Source of the DNA: Saprospiraceae bacterium
GTDB lineage: Bacteria > Bacteroidota > Bacteroidia > Chitinophagales > Saprospiraceae
Assembly: GCA_016722295.1 (NCBI GenBank)
Contig: JADKGL010000014.1
Span: 1 to 64,000, forward strand
Direction: 5' to 3'
DNA length: 64,000 bases
This document shows, piece after piece, positions 35,639-46,200 of the stretch. Under the pieces are notes generated by a model. That model did no database searches and was not told the origin of the DNA. It saw only the letters and a list, made by a program, of their open reading frames with translations. Numbering within the stretch: the stretch's first letter is position 1; each line of letters starts with the position of its first letter. A program made the position numbers and the translations under genes.

Positions 35639-36211
35639 CTATGCTTCAGTTGTTGGAGTTGCAACAGGTGCAACAACAGCTTCAGCCACTTTTCTACGAG
35701 CTCTTCTTGGAGCTGCTTTTTTTGCAGTTGCCTTCTTAGGAGCTGCTGCCTTTTTAGGAGCTGCTGCTTTTTTTGCAGTTGCCTTTTTAGGAGCTGCTGC
35801 TTTTTTTGCAGTTGCCTTTTTAGGAGCTGCTGCTTTTTTTGCAGTTGCTTTTTTAGGAGCTGCTGCTTTTTTTGCAGTTGCTTTTTTAGGAGCTGCTGCT
35901 TTTTTTGCAGTTGCTTTTTTAGGAGCTGCTGCTTTTTTTGCAGTTGCTTTTTTAGGAGCTGCTGCTTTTTTTGCAGTTGCCTTTTTAGGAGCTGCTGCTT
36001 TTTTAGGAGCTGCTGCTTTTTTTGCCGCTGCTTTCTTAGGAGCTGCCGCTTTTTTAGGAGCTGCTGCTTTTTTTGCAGTTGCTTTTTTAGGAGCTGCTTT
36101 TTTTGCTGCTGCTTTCTTAGGAGCTGCTGCTTTTTTAGGAGCTGCTGCTTTTTTTGCAGCTGGCTTTTTAGCTGTAGTTTTCTTTTTCGCAGTTGAACTT
36201 GCTTTTGCCAT
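35639..36211 (-). CDS. histone H1-like Lys/Ala/Pro-rich repeat protein
   Basis: 190 residues built almost entirely of K, A and P with some T. The core is seven exact copies of an 11-residue unit KKATAKKAAAP (33 bp in DNA), flanked by shorter variants such as KKAAAP. The tail ends AAPRRARRKVAEAVVAPVAT and is slightly acidic at the very end. Such sequences resemble the C-terminal domain of histone H1 and the basic tails of bacterial nucleoid proteins, so binding to DNA or RNA is the likely role, but no globular DNA-binding domain is present. The promoter has an A-tract block upstream; see the separate entry. Repeat number could vary among strains. Confidence 0.85.
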   Translation of the reverse strand: MAKASSTAKKKTTAKKPAAKKAAAPKKAAAPKKAAAKKAAPKKATAKKAAAPKKAAAPKKAAAKKAAAPKKAAAPKKATAKKAAAPKKATAKKAAAPKKATAKKAAAPKKATAKKAAAPKKATAKKAAAPKKATAKKAAAPKKATAKKAAAPKKAAAPKKATAKKAAPRRARRKVAEAVVAPVATPTTEA

Positions 36212-36272
36212 TTCTAGTTTTTTAGTTAAAAAAAATTCAAATTAATTTTGATAAAAATATCAAATAACAATA

Positions 36273-36280
36273 CAAAGATA
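36273..36280 (-). promoter_or_regulatory. -7 box (TATCTTTG) of the H1-like gene
   Basis: TATCTTTG on the minus strand, 61 bp upstream of the ATG at 36211, giving a longer leader than the other boxes here. Confidence 0.4.
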
Positions 36281-36302
36281 TGATAAATATTTTATATGCA
36301 AA

Positions 36303-36365
36303 TTTTTTTTAATATTTTTTTCAAAAAATGATTTTTTTTAAAATTTTTTTTGATCAATTTTTTTT
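36303..36365 (-). promoter_or_regulatory. A-tract block upstream of the H1-like promoter
   Basis: Five T-runs of 7-8 (A-runs on the coding strand) and one A-run of 6 lie within 63 bp at roughly helical spacing, ending 22 bp upstream of the -7 box. This is the place and composition of a bent-DNA or UP-like element; it could also be just A+T-rich filler. Confidence 0.35.
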
Positions 36366-38421
36366 AAAAAGAATAACGAATTTGAAATTTTACCTCTGTT
36401 TTGAAAGGAGAATTTATTTTCTCATTTCCAGATCCGATGCTTTCATTTTCTTTTTGAAATGTTCTCGATAAATGTAACTCTGTGGTTATTTTTTTATGTA
36501 CACGATAGCGTAGATTGCCCACCACTCTTGATCCCAAGCCATAATAGGCTGGAATACTAAACTGATATAAGAGATCATTTTCATAGGCATAAATTCGATT
36601 CAAATAGTCTTCTGTGTCAAATAATGCAAAGCGAATGTTGCCTGATATTTTACTTTCAATAGATTTGTAAAGCAAATCTGAATAAATCAATGCACCTGAT
36701 TTTTTTTCTAAAATATTTTTTACTAGATTCGTCTCAAATCGTGTTCTCCAAGTCCAATCAGGACTAATTTTTGATTCAAAATGAAGTCTAATAGAATATT
36801 TTTTAACTTCTTTTACTAGTCTCTCACTATTGATTTCGATATTATTTTCAGTTTGTCGAGACACTAATTGAAGATAGGTTAAAAATTTTCTACGCTCTGA
36901 ATATTGTAGTCTGAAAGAATATTCCGATCCACTTACTGGCAGATTAATATTGTATGATAGCCAAGGTTTTTTCCAATGATCTGCAAAAAATAGACAACTG
37001 AAACGCTGATTTATCTGCATACTCAATCCTTGGAGAAGCCCGATTTCATTGCGCGGTAAAGTACTTTCAGAGAATGCCGCAGATAGCATAGAGGAATATC
37101 CTGAACCATAATGTCGATACATTGCGATGTATTCTGCTCTCTTGCCAAGTCCTACCAATAATCCTTGTAGTACTGCAAATTGATTTCTATTTTGCATAGC
37201 TGCTTCACCGAACATGCTTAGATTTCTTTTGACCCATCTATAATCTAAGGAGATAAAATCTTGTTGGGCACTTGTCGAAACATCTTTTAGATCGGGTCGA
37301 TCTGGTCGGTCTTTGAGATTGATATTTGTTTTTTGCAAAAAACCATTTAGAGAAATATCCCATGTAGGTCTTCGATAACGCAATCCTTGGCCTATCATGG
37401 CAACTTGTATTTTATTGCGATCTTCTATCTCCGATGCTGTACGATGAAAGCCTGAATAGAGACTTGAACTAAACTCTGTGTTTACATTTGGCTCTAATGC
37501 ATTATTTGAAATCGTATCTGTCACAATGTTTGCATCAATTTTGTGTTGAGAGATGAAAACTGTATGTTCCCAATTTCGCTTGTATTGCAATTGAGCAGCT
37601 ATACCTCTTAGCATATTATTTTCTTGAACAGAAACAAAAGGTTTTACCACTGATCCATTTTTGTAAAAAGATCCAAACTGGCTTCCTTTACCAGCTACAT
37701 AGGAATTATCTAGTAACAACCCTTGTCCCAATCTCGCTGAATAATCACCAACTATAATAGATTTTATATTTTTTGAAAGATTGAAAAAAGCTAGATGACT
37801 AGATAAGTAGTCCACTCCAACGGGGGAAGTTTTCGAGAAATATTCTTCACCTGCATCTTTCTCCATATTGATTCCTATTGAATACACTCCTGGGATTTGA
37901 GATCGATATGCGAGGTATACTTTATCTTTCGATCCAATATATTTGGCTGGGATACTATCTCTAGCAATAAATCCTTGCTGTTTCTCAACAATCGCCCCAA
38001 TTCGAAATACGAGGATGTTATTTGATTCACTGGAAAATAAACGCTTAATTGGTTTTACTCTTGGACTTTGATCCAATTTTAAATATGGGAGTAGCAAACG
38101 GATCTTCTCCAAAGGAATTGCATCTATAGTTTGTAATTCTAAAGGGGACAATACAGGTCTGTGTTTTGCAATGTAGGAAAGAATCAGTTCAATATCCCGA
38201 GCATTCAACCAATAGAAATTTGACAATTTCTGTCTATCGAGCTCATTTATGGAATACATGAATTTTTTTCCTTCCAATTCATTTGAGGCAATATTATCAT
38301 TATAGAAATTGGATTGCGCTTCATTTACTTCAATATTTTCTTGCGGAGTATCACTCACTTGTGCGGATAGGCTGCAGGAAATAAAAGCGATTACAATAAA
38401 AAATATAAGATTGGGCTTCAA
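36364..38421 (-). CDS. HHH-domain outer-membrane protein
   Basis: 685 residues. Signal peptide MKPNLIFFIVIAFISCSLSAQ, then an HHH-like helical pair (NELDRQKLSNFYWLNARDIE then LSPLELQTIDAIPLEKIRLL) at about 55-115. From residue 130 on, alternating beta strands rich in aromatic and polar residues (for example YSIGINMEKDAGEEYFSK, LQYKRNWEHTVFISQHK) to the final F suggest an outer-membrane beta barrel; the last residue is Phe, as usual for barrels. This combination is frequent in Bacteroidota as unnamed helix-hairpin-helix proteins. Starts 26 bp after the leuS stop, so it may be the third gene of a MATE-leuS-HHH run. Confidence 0.8.
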   Translation of the reverse strand: MKPNLIFFIVIAFISCSLSAQVSDTPQENIEVNEAQSNFYNDNIASNELEGKKFMYSINELDRQKLSNFYWLNARDIELILSYIAKHRPVLSPLELQTIDAIPLEKIRLLLPYLKLDQSPRVKPIKRLFSSESNNILVFRIGAIVEKQQGFIARDSIPAKYIGSKDKVYLAYRSQIPGVYSIGINMEKDAGEEYFSKTSPVGVDYLSSHLAFFNLSKNIKSIIVGDYSARLGQGLLLDNSYVAGKGSQFGSFYKNGSVVKPFVSVQENNMLRGIAAQLQYKRNWEHTVFISQHKIDANIVTDTISNNALEPNVNTEFSSSLYSGFHRTASEIEDRNKIQVAMIGQGLRYRRPTWDISLNGFLQKTNINLKDRPDRPDLKDVSTSAQQDFISLDYRWVKRNLSMFGEAAMQNRNQFAVLQGLLVGLGKRAEYIAMYRHYGSGYSSMLSAAFSESTLPRNEIGLLQGLSMQINQRFSCLFFADHWKKPWLSYNINLPVSGSEYSFRLQYSERRKFLTYLQLVSRQTENNIEINSERLVKEVKKYSIRLHFESKISPDWTWRTRFETNLVKNILEKKSGALIYSDLLYKSIESKISGNIRFALFDTEDYLNRIYAYENDLLYQFSIPAYYGLGSRVVGNLRYRVHKKITTELHLSRTFQKENESIGSGNEKINSPFKTEVKFQIRYSF

Positions 38422-38446
38422 ATGATTTTTTTAAATATTAACTATT

Positions 38447-41269
38447 TTACAATACAATATTAATCATTCTTTCTGGAACAATGATAATTTTTTTAATTTC
38501 ATTACCCTCAATCCATTTTTTTATCTCCTCCAATTCTAGAACTTCTGTTTCAAGTTCAGATTTTGGTTTAGACTTTGATACATTCCATTCGTATCTTTTT
38601 TTACCATTGACACTTACAGGATAGTTTACTGAATCTTCTACCAAATATTCTTCGATAGCACTTGGATACGAAGATTTTTGAATTGAACCTTTGTTTCCTG
38701 CTAGATTCCAAATCTCTTCAGTGATGAAAGGTGCAAATGGTGCCAACAATTGTGTCAAAGGAATCAGTATTGATCTTTTGCTGCAATTTATACTTTTCAA
38801 TGCGTTGACGCATATCATAAATGCGGAAACTGAAGTGTTGAAAGATAAGGCTTCAATATCTTGATTTACTTTCTTGATGCAGGTGTGTAATATTTTTAAT
38901 TCTTCTTTCGTAGGTATTTCATCTGATAGTATGAATTCATCTTTTGCATTCCAAAACAATGAATAATATCTTCTTAAAAATCCAGACACACCACTAATTC
39001 CCTTGGTATCCCACGGTTTTGATTGTTCTAAAGGTCCAAGAAACATCTCATACATTCTAAAGCAATCTGCACCATATTCTGCTACCACCTCATCTGGATT
39101 AACGACATTGTGATAGCGTTTTGACATTTTACCGATCTCAGACTCTAGCATCCATTTATCTTCAGTAGTTGATTTTAGCACATTGATTTCTGAATCATGT
39201 CCACGGAATTGGATGAATGCATCTATACCGTCTTTATCTAAGTAAGATTTTCCATTGCTATCTTTTTTTACTAATTTTAAAGGCACTTCTACTGCAGCGT
39301 AGTCTTCAGGATTTTGTTCCTTCACATAATTTAAATCGGCATATTCTGTTCTTTCACCTTCCGATTTTCTTTTCTTTAAAAATAAGCGATTGATCTCACC
39401 CTGGATCATTCCTTGGTTAACCAGTTTTTTAAAAGGCTCTTGGGTACTTACATAGCCAAGGTCAAATAAAAATTTATGCCAAAACCGCGAATACATTAGA
39501 TGACCTACTGCATGTTCTGTGCCTCCAATATATAAATCAACTTCTTTCCAATAGTCCAATTTATCTTTCGCTGCAAATGCATTTGAATTATGAGGATCCA
39601 TATATCTCAAGAAATACCAACTTGATCCTGCGTATCCAGGCATTGTATCGGTCTCTCTTGTAAAATCTGGAATTGCATTAACCCATTCGGTTGCGTGAAC
39701 CAAAGGTGATTGACCCTGAATACCAGCTTGAATACTGTCTATCCATGGTGTTTCTACTGGTAAGTCTTCTTCTGTTAAAGCTACTGGTATATCATCACTA
39801 GTATATATTATAGGAAATGGTTCGCCCCAATATCTTTGTCTACTAAAATTAGCATCCCGCATTTTAAACTGAACTTCTGCTTTCCCTATATTTTGTTTTT
39901 CAATTTCGCCAAGAATTTTTTCTATTGCATCAACTACTTCTAGACCATTTAAGAAATCTGAATTAATCATTTGCCCCAATTTCTCTTCTATGCCAGAATT
40001 TGGATATTTGGATTGATCTACAACAGGAATTATATCAAGGCCAAATTTCTCTGCAAAAACTCTATCTCGAGTGTCATTGCTTGGCACCGCCATTATTGCT
40101 CCAGTGCCGTAATCAATTAATACATATTCTGCTATCCAAATTGGAATTCTCTTTTTCGTAAATGGATGGATTGCATACGAACCGGTGAATACTCCAGAAA
40201 CTTGTTTAGATTCAGACTGTCTTTCTCTTTCTGTTCGTTTTTTTGTATATTCTATATATTCTGAAACAGTAGCAGACTGATCTATTGTAATGATTTGTTC
40301 TAATAATGGATGCTCAGGTGCAAGTACGAGGAAAGTAGCACCAAAAATTGTATCAGGTCTCGTAGTATATATTTCTATGAATTCACTGGCTTGTTCTATT
40401 TCAAAATTCACATGTGCACCTTTGGATTTACCAATCCAATTTTGTTGCATGATTTTTAATGAATCTGACCATTCGAGATGATGTAATGATTCCAATAATC
40501 GATCTGCATAAGCTGTTATTCTCAAAACCCATTGCATCATTGGTTTTTTCTCTACCGGATGCCCACCTCTTTCAGAAACACCATCCTTAACTTCATCATT
40601 AGCCAATACTGTGCCCAAGGCTTCACACCAATTGACAAAGCCCTTTTTTCGATAAGCCAATCGGAATGACATGACTATTTCTTGTTTTTCTTTTTCTGAA
40701 AATCGACTCCATTCTATAGCGTTAAAATGATATATTTCCGAACTTTTTGCATGTAGACCATCTGTACCGAAGGCCTCAAAATGATTAATTAATTCTGCTA
40801 TTGGCTTTGCTTTATCTGAGCTTTTACAATAATAATGATTGAATAATTTTAAAAAAATCCATTGTGTCCATTTGTAATAATCTGCAGTACATGTCCTCAC
40901 TTCTCGAGACCAATCATAGTTAAATCCTATATTGTCGAGTTGTTTTTTATACGTTTCAATATTTGCATGTGTTGAGATGGAAGGATGTTGACCAGTTTGC
41001 ATAGCATACTGCTCAGCAGGCAAACCAAATGCATCAAAACCCATGGGGTGCAATACTGAAAAACCCTTCATATTTTTTGATCGAGCTATAATGTCAGAAG
41101 CGATATACCCCAATGGATGTCCTACATGGAGACCAGCACCTGAAGGATAGGGAAACATATCCAAAACATAAAATTTTGGTTTTAAAGGATCTTCAATGAC
41201 TTTATACGTATCATTTTCTGCCCAATATTTTTTCCATTTAGATTCTACTTCATGATGATTAAATTCCAT
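38447..41269 (-). CDS. leuS: leucyl-tRNA synthetase
   Basis: 940 residues, normal for bacterial LeuRS. The class I HIGH motif is HVGH in YPSGAGLHVGHPLGY; the zinc/editing region has RPDTIFGATFLVLAPEHPLL; the KMSKS motif is KMSKRYHNVVNPDE near residue 713. The KMSKR variant is, as far as I know, normal in this phylum. The anticodon-binding helical domain and a short C-terminal domain (ending IVPERMINIVL) follow. Spacing to the MATE gene is 14 bp. Confidence 0.95.
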   Translation of the reverse strand: MEFNHHEVESKWKKYWAENDTYKVIEDPLKPKFYVLDMFPYPSGAGLHVGHPLGYIASDIIARSKNMKGFSVLHPMGFDAFGLPAEQYAMQTGQHPSISTHANIETYKKQLDNIGFNYDWSREVRTCTADYYKWTQWIFLKLFNHYYCKSSDKAKPIAELINHFEAFGTDGLHAKSSEIYHFNAIEWSRFSEKEKQEIVMSFRLAYRKKGFVNWCEALGTVLANDEVKDGVSERGGHPVEKKPMMQWVLRITAYADRLLESLHHLEWSDSLKIMQQNWIGKSKGAHVNFEIEQASEFIEIYTTRPDTIFGATFLVLAPEHPLLEQIITIDQSATVSEYIEYTKKRTERERQSESKQVSGVFTGSYAIHPFTKKRIPIWIAEYVLIDYGTGAIMAVPSNDTRDRVFAEKFGLDIIPVVDQSKYPNSGIEEKLGQMINSDFLNGLEVVDAIEKILGEIEKQNIGKAEVQFKMRDANFSRQRYWGEPFPIIYTSDDIPVALTEEDLPVETPWIDSIQAGIQGQSPLVHATEWVNAIPDFTRETDTMPGYAGSSWYFLRYMDPHNSNAFAAKDKLDYWKEVDLYIGGTEHAVGHLMYSRFWHKFLFDLGYVSTQEPFKKLVNQGMIQGEINRLFLKKRKSEGERTEYADLNYVKEQNPEDYAAVEVPLKLVKKDSNGKSYLDKDGIDAFIQFRGHDSEINVLKSTTEDKWMLESEIGKMSKRYHNVVNPDEVVAEYGADCFRMYEMFLGPLEQSKPWDTKGISGVSGFLRRYYSLFWNAKDEFILSDEIPTKEELKILHTCIKKVNQDIEALSFNTSVSAFMICVNALKSINCSKRSILIPLTQLLAPFAPFITEEIWNLAGNKGSIQKSSYPSAIEEYLVEDSVNYPVSVNGKKRYEWNVSKSKPKSELETEVLELEEIKKWIEGNEIKKIIIVPERMINIVL

Positions 41270-41283
41270 TATTTACTTTTTAT

Positions 41284-42600
41284 TTACTTAGTCAATTGGT
41301 TAAAACGAAAATACAAAAATACAGAAACTAATGTAAGACAAGTAATAAATCCTACCCAAACTCCATTAGCTTGCATGCCCACTTCACATGCTAAAAAATA
41401 TCCAACTGGAATGCCAAACATCCAATAAGCAATGGTTGCAATAATGGTAGGGTATCTTACGTCTTGCATTCCTCTTAAAATGCCAATAGCAACAGCTTGA
41501 ACTGAATCTGATATTTGAAAGATAGCACCGATGATTAATAATACAGAAGCAATTTGGATTACTTCAGTTTCATCAGTAAATAGCAAAGGCAGCTGATGTC
41601 GGAATAACACAAAACAAATGGCACAGAATATCCCATACCATATGGCTATTCGAATTGAAGCCATTCCATAAATTCTTGCTTTGGGAATATCTCCAGCGCC
41701 AAAATATTCTCCTACTTTGATAGATCCTGCAGATGCAAATCCTACTGAAACCATGAAAGTAACGGCTGCAATGCTTATCGCGATCTGATGTGCAGCTAAT
41801 TGCTTGGCGCCAAACCATCCAATGATGATCGCCAATATTGCAAATGCGCCAATCTCACTTGCGTATTGCCAAGCAGAAGGCAATGACATCTTGGCTATTC
41901 TTTTTATTTCGGCTAAATTGTATTTCCATTTTACGGTTCGGAATTCATTAAATTCTTTTGAAAATAAAATATAGAGCGTCATTAAGATTACAATTATAAT
42001 TCTAGTTAAAAAAGTAGCCATTCCAGCTCCTTCCAATTCCATCCTTGGGATAAAATAAAATCCATAGATGAAAATATAATTGAGAATGATATTTATTGGT
42101 ACGGCTGAAATTGAGATGTATAAAGGAATTCTTGTTTTTTCCATCCCATCACTAAATTGCTTCATTGTCAAAAAAATAATCATTGGTACGATCGACCAGT
42201 TGATCCAAAATAAAAAGGGCTTTGCATAAATTACTACTTGTTCTTCTTGCCCCATCTTATCTAGTAAATCTGAAGTCAATGCTATGATGGTGCATAGAAA
42301 TATTGCAACGAAAATATTTAAAACCAAACTATTGACCAAAACATTTCCAACAAATTTTCTTTTTCCACTATTGATCTGAAAGGCAACTAACGGAGCAATC
42401 ACAGTGGTCAACCCAATACAAGCTACATAAGGAATTCCTACATAATTATTAACAAAGGCACTAGCAGCAAGATGAGTATATGACAACTTACCAACCATAA
42501 TACTATCAGTGATGTTTAACGCCATCTGAGACAGACCACCTATTGTTAACGGTAATGCCAATGTTAAAATATCCTTATTTGCTTGACTAGTAAAATTCAA
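41284..42600 (-). CDS. MATE family efflux transporter
   Basis: 438 residues with about 12 membrane helices. N-terminal ALPLTIGGLSQMALNITDSI, and MVGKLSYTHLAASAFVNNY, match the NorM-type MATE start. It exports cationic drugs or metabolites by Na+/H+ antiport. It begins a run toward leuS (gap 14 bp). A near-consensus -7 box with one mismatch (CATCTTTG, 42621-42628) lies 20 bp upstream. Confidence 0.9.
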   Translation of the reverse strand: MNFTSQANKDILTLALPLTIGGLSQMALNITDSIMVGKLSYTHLAASAFVNNYVGIPYVACIGLTTVIAPLVAFQINSGKRKFVGNVLVNSLVLNIFVAIFLCTIIALTSDLLDKMGQEEQVVIYAKPFLFWINWSIVPMIIFLTMKQFSDGMEKTRIPLYISISAVPINIILNYIFIYGFYFIPRMELEGAGMATFLTRIIIVILMTLYILFSKEFNEFRTVKWKYNLAEIKRIAKMSLPSAWQYASEIGAFAILAIIIGWFGAKQLAAHQIAISIAAVTFMVSVGFASAGSIKVGEYFGAGDIPKARIYGMASIRIAIWYGIFCAICFVLFRHQLPLLFTDETEVIQIASVLLIIGAIFQISDSVQAVAIGILRGMQDVRYPTIIATIAYWMFGIPVGYFLACEVGMQANGVWVGFITCLTLVSVFLYFRFNQLTK

Positions 42601-43275
42601 AAGAAATACGATTTGAAGTGCAAAGATGGGAAACAGAAGTGAAGGATTATAATTTTATTTTATAAATACAACAAATTAAATTAAATAAATGATTACAAAT
42701 GATATTAAAACACTTTATAAAAATATGTCATACAAGAATTCTAATTTATAAAATTGAAATTGGCATAGTTTTTACATTGTTAAAGTATCTGCAATTCCAC
42801 ATTGTAAGGGCTGTTGTTACAAACATCCACACTTGAACGACTAAATACAATTGATTTTCATTTTGGAAGTCAAAAATTCCTTTTTTTATATTATAAATTA
42901 GTTAGGTAGTAAAATATGTATAAACATAGATATTCTATACATTAGATATGGTAGAATAAAATATGTAAAGAAACACTTGCACAGCGATTTGATTTATCTG
43001 AATATTGCATCGTAACAACAGCCGAATGAAGTGCATAACAAGCACTTTATTTCTTATCAGCGCATGATTCATGCAAATTTCCTGATTTGATTATTCGGCA
43101 AGAATTATTGAAAAATAATTCAACTCACCAAACTCAACTCAACATACTCATGTGGCGTAGCTATACGTCAAACTTAATTGAGCAATCAATGAGCTTGGTC
43201 TATCTATGTCTATGAGTAATTAACGAAGCAAAATTTTAGGTTATTATTAATATTATTAAATCAAATCAAATTAGT
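42601..43275. other. 675-bp intergenic region
   Basis: Separates the divergent MATE and the large secreted protein. No gene seen. It holds a 12-bp perfect inverted repeat (see separate entry), a small hairpin AAGTGC-(7 nt)-GCACTT near 43028-43047 followed by TTTATTT, and a GCGTAGC-TATACGTC patch near 43153. It may contain a long leader for the downstream gene, but no promoter box stands out. Confidence 0.5.
42809..43023. repeat. 12-bp inverted repeat pair
   Basis: GGCTGTTGTTAC at 42809-42820 and GTAACAACAGCC at 43012-43023 are perfect inverted copies, 191 bp apart. Sequence outside the 12 bases does not match, so this may be a relic of a small element or protein sites. Confidence 0.5.
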
Positions 43276-46200
43276 ATGATTAGACTATGCTTACTTGACA
43301 AATTCAAATTATCGCTTCTGCGAAATTTGATGTTCGTACTAGTTGTTGTGGGATGGCAAAATGCCAATGCTGAAAACTCGAAAGGGTCAAATGTATTCGG
43401 CCAGCTAGCTTGTAACGACGATATCCAAATTAGTTTGGATGAAAACTGTAGAGCCACCATAAATCCAGACATGGTATTGGAAGGCTCAGGAATTGTAAAC
43501 GATGCTTACACAGTAATTGTGCGCGATTGGGCGACGAATGCAATTATTGACGTTGATCCTGCTACACCTGGATCTCAGGTTGGCGCAGCTCAAATTAAAA
43601 GACATCTTCAGATCACAGTGCGTGAAGTTGCACCTCCATACAATAGTTGTTGGGGTAGAGCTTATGTTGAAGACAAATTAGCTCCAGTGATTACATGTCC
43701 TGCGGATGCTACTGTGACTTGTATGGATCCTATCACTACAACTGCTTTAGGAGTTGCTACTGTAGTTGAACTTTGTGGAGGACATACTACTAACTATTAT
43801 GATGTAGTTTCTAAGGGTAGTTGTGCTTTAGGATATGACAAAATCATTTCAAGATATTGGGTGGCAGTAGATGCAAGTGGAAATAGAGATACTTGTGTAC
43901 AAACGATTAGAGTAAATTATGTTCCTTTAAGTGCAGTAGTATTTCCACCACATTTTGATGGATTGGCTACAGTTGGGCATACTGCTATGTTGAGTTGCGA
44001 TGCAAAGATTGATAAGTCAAAAGATATTTCTTCACATTTGGTTGCATATCCAACTTGTGTTGATGATTATTTACTTGATGCTGCATATTTAGCTGCAACT
44101 GGTGCAAGAAGACCGAAAGTATTAGGTTGGAATTGTTTGGATTCAGGTCCTTATGCAGGTCATCCAAATCCAAAGTCAGTTTATTATCCAGCAAACTTAC
44201 CATGTTGGGGAGCTGATGTTCACACAATGTGGGCAGGTACAGGCGAACCTGCTGCAACTGGTTGTGCAAATGTTGCAGTAACATACAAAGATTTGCGAAT
44301 TGATATCGCAAAACCTGGATGCGATGCAGGTCCAGTAGGTTGTTATAAATTATTAAGAACTTGGACTTTGTTAGACTGGTGCACGGGTGAAGTTTTGGAT
44401 TCTCATCAGATTATCAAAGTAGCAGATACTGAAGGTCCAAAAGTATTGTATCCAGACCACTTAGATGTAAGTACAGATATTTGGAAATGTGAGGGAAGAT
44501 GGGAAGTCCCACCAGCTTGGATTGTTGATAACTGTTCAAATGAAGTGCATTATTCAGTCCGTGTAGATAACGGAACAGTTTTAGGCAATGAAACAGCAGG
44601 CTTTATCGTGGTGAATCTTCCTCTTGGTATCCAAAACGCTTATATTGTAGCCGAAGATTGTTGCGGCAACATTACAGAAAAACTTGTAGTAATTAATGTT
44701 GTTGATGACATCGCTCCTACAGCGGTTTGTGATCAAAAGACGGTAGTCTCTATAACTGGTAATCTTTCACCAGGTCAAAATTTTGCAAAAATTTATGCAG
44801 AAACATTTAACGATGGTTCTCATGATAATTGTGCTCCACATTTATTCTTCAAAGTATTGAGAATGGATGAAATGGATGGCACTCCACACGGAACTTCAAA
44901 GCCATCAACAGTTTGCAATGGCGCAAATGGAGATGACGATACATTTATAACAGGTTCTCAATCATATTTTGATGATTATGTAAGATTCTGCTGTTCTGAT
45001 GTTGGAACGACAGTTAGAGTAGTGTTTAGAGTATTCGATGTTGATCCAGGTGTTGGACCAGTTTCACCATCAAGATTTTCTTCAGCTCCATTAGCAGGAA
45101 GATTCAATGATTGTATGGTTGAAGTTGAAGTACAAAACAAAACTGCACCTACAGTTGTAGCGCCTCCAGATGTCGTAGTAAGCTGTATGTTTTGGTTTGA
45201 TGTAACAAAATTGACAGATGTTAATGATGCTACATTTGGAAAAATAGTAAACGATGTTGCTTGGAGAAAAAATGTAAAGACATTGGATGTAGTTTGTAAT
45301 TATTATTGCTTACCAAATCCAATTTCATTATACAATCCAGCTTCTCCAGCAGGAGTAAAAGCTTGTGGATTCTTTAACTCATTATTCTCACCAGCACATC
45401 CAGACAATAAATACGAATTATTGTGGGGATTAGATGGATATGTATTATCTGGTTGCGGTGTAACACCATCAATTAGTGTAACGGATAGAAGAACATGTGG
45501 AACAGGTAGAATCGAAAGAACTTTTTCAGCTCCTGGTCCAAACAATACAACTATTACAGCAAAGCAAACAATTTGGGTTGTAGATTGCGATCCATTCTAT
45601 ATTTCCCCTGATAGATGTGATTTAACAGATGATATCACATGGCCTGATTGTGGTGGTCAAGGTACTTTAGTTACAGGTTGTGGAGCAAATACTTCTCCTG
45701 ATGCAATTGGCAGACCTAGAATTGAAAATGGTGCAGATGACAATTGTGCATTAATTGCGATTGAATATAGAGATGAAGTATTTACTATTGAACCAGATGC
45801 TTGTTTGAAAATATTGAGAAAATGGATTGTAATTGACTGGTGTCAATATGATCCTAATATTAATGCAACAAACGGCAGATGGGAGCATACACAAGTGATT
45901 AAAGTGAATGATAGCAAAGCTCCTAGTGTTACATGTGCAGTGGGTCCTTGTGAGCCAGCAGTAATTAATCCTGCTACTAACTTATGTGTAGGACATATAA
46001 GATTGACAGCAGTAGGACGTGATACTTGTACTCCAGAAGATTGGTTGTTCTATGAATACAAAATAGATGCATTTAATGATGGATCTATAGATTATACAGT
46101 TGGAAGATTAACGAGAAGACAATATGCAGCAGGTGAAGTTCCTTCAGTTAGAAATAATCCTTTTGCAGATAATAGAAATAATCCTTTTGATGCAAGTGGA

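Noticed and set aside
38447..41269. KMSKR instead of KMSKS in leuS as an anomaly
   Set aside because: The variant is, as far as I know, common in LeuRS of this phylum, so I do not count it as unusual.
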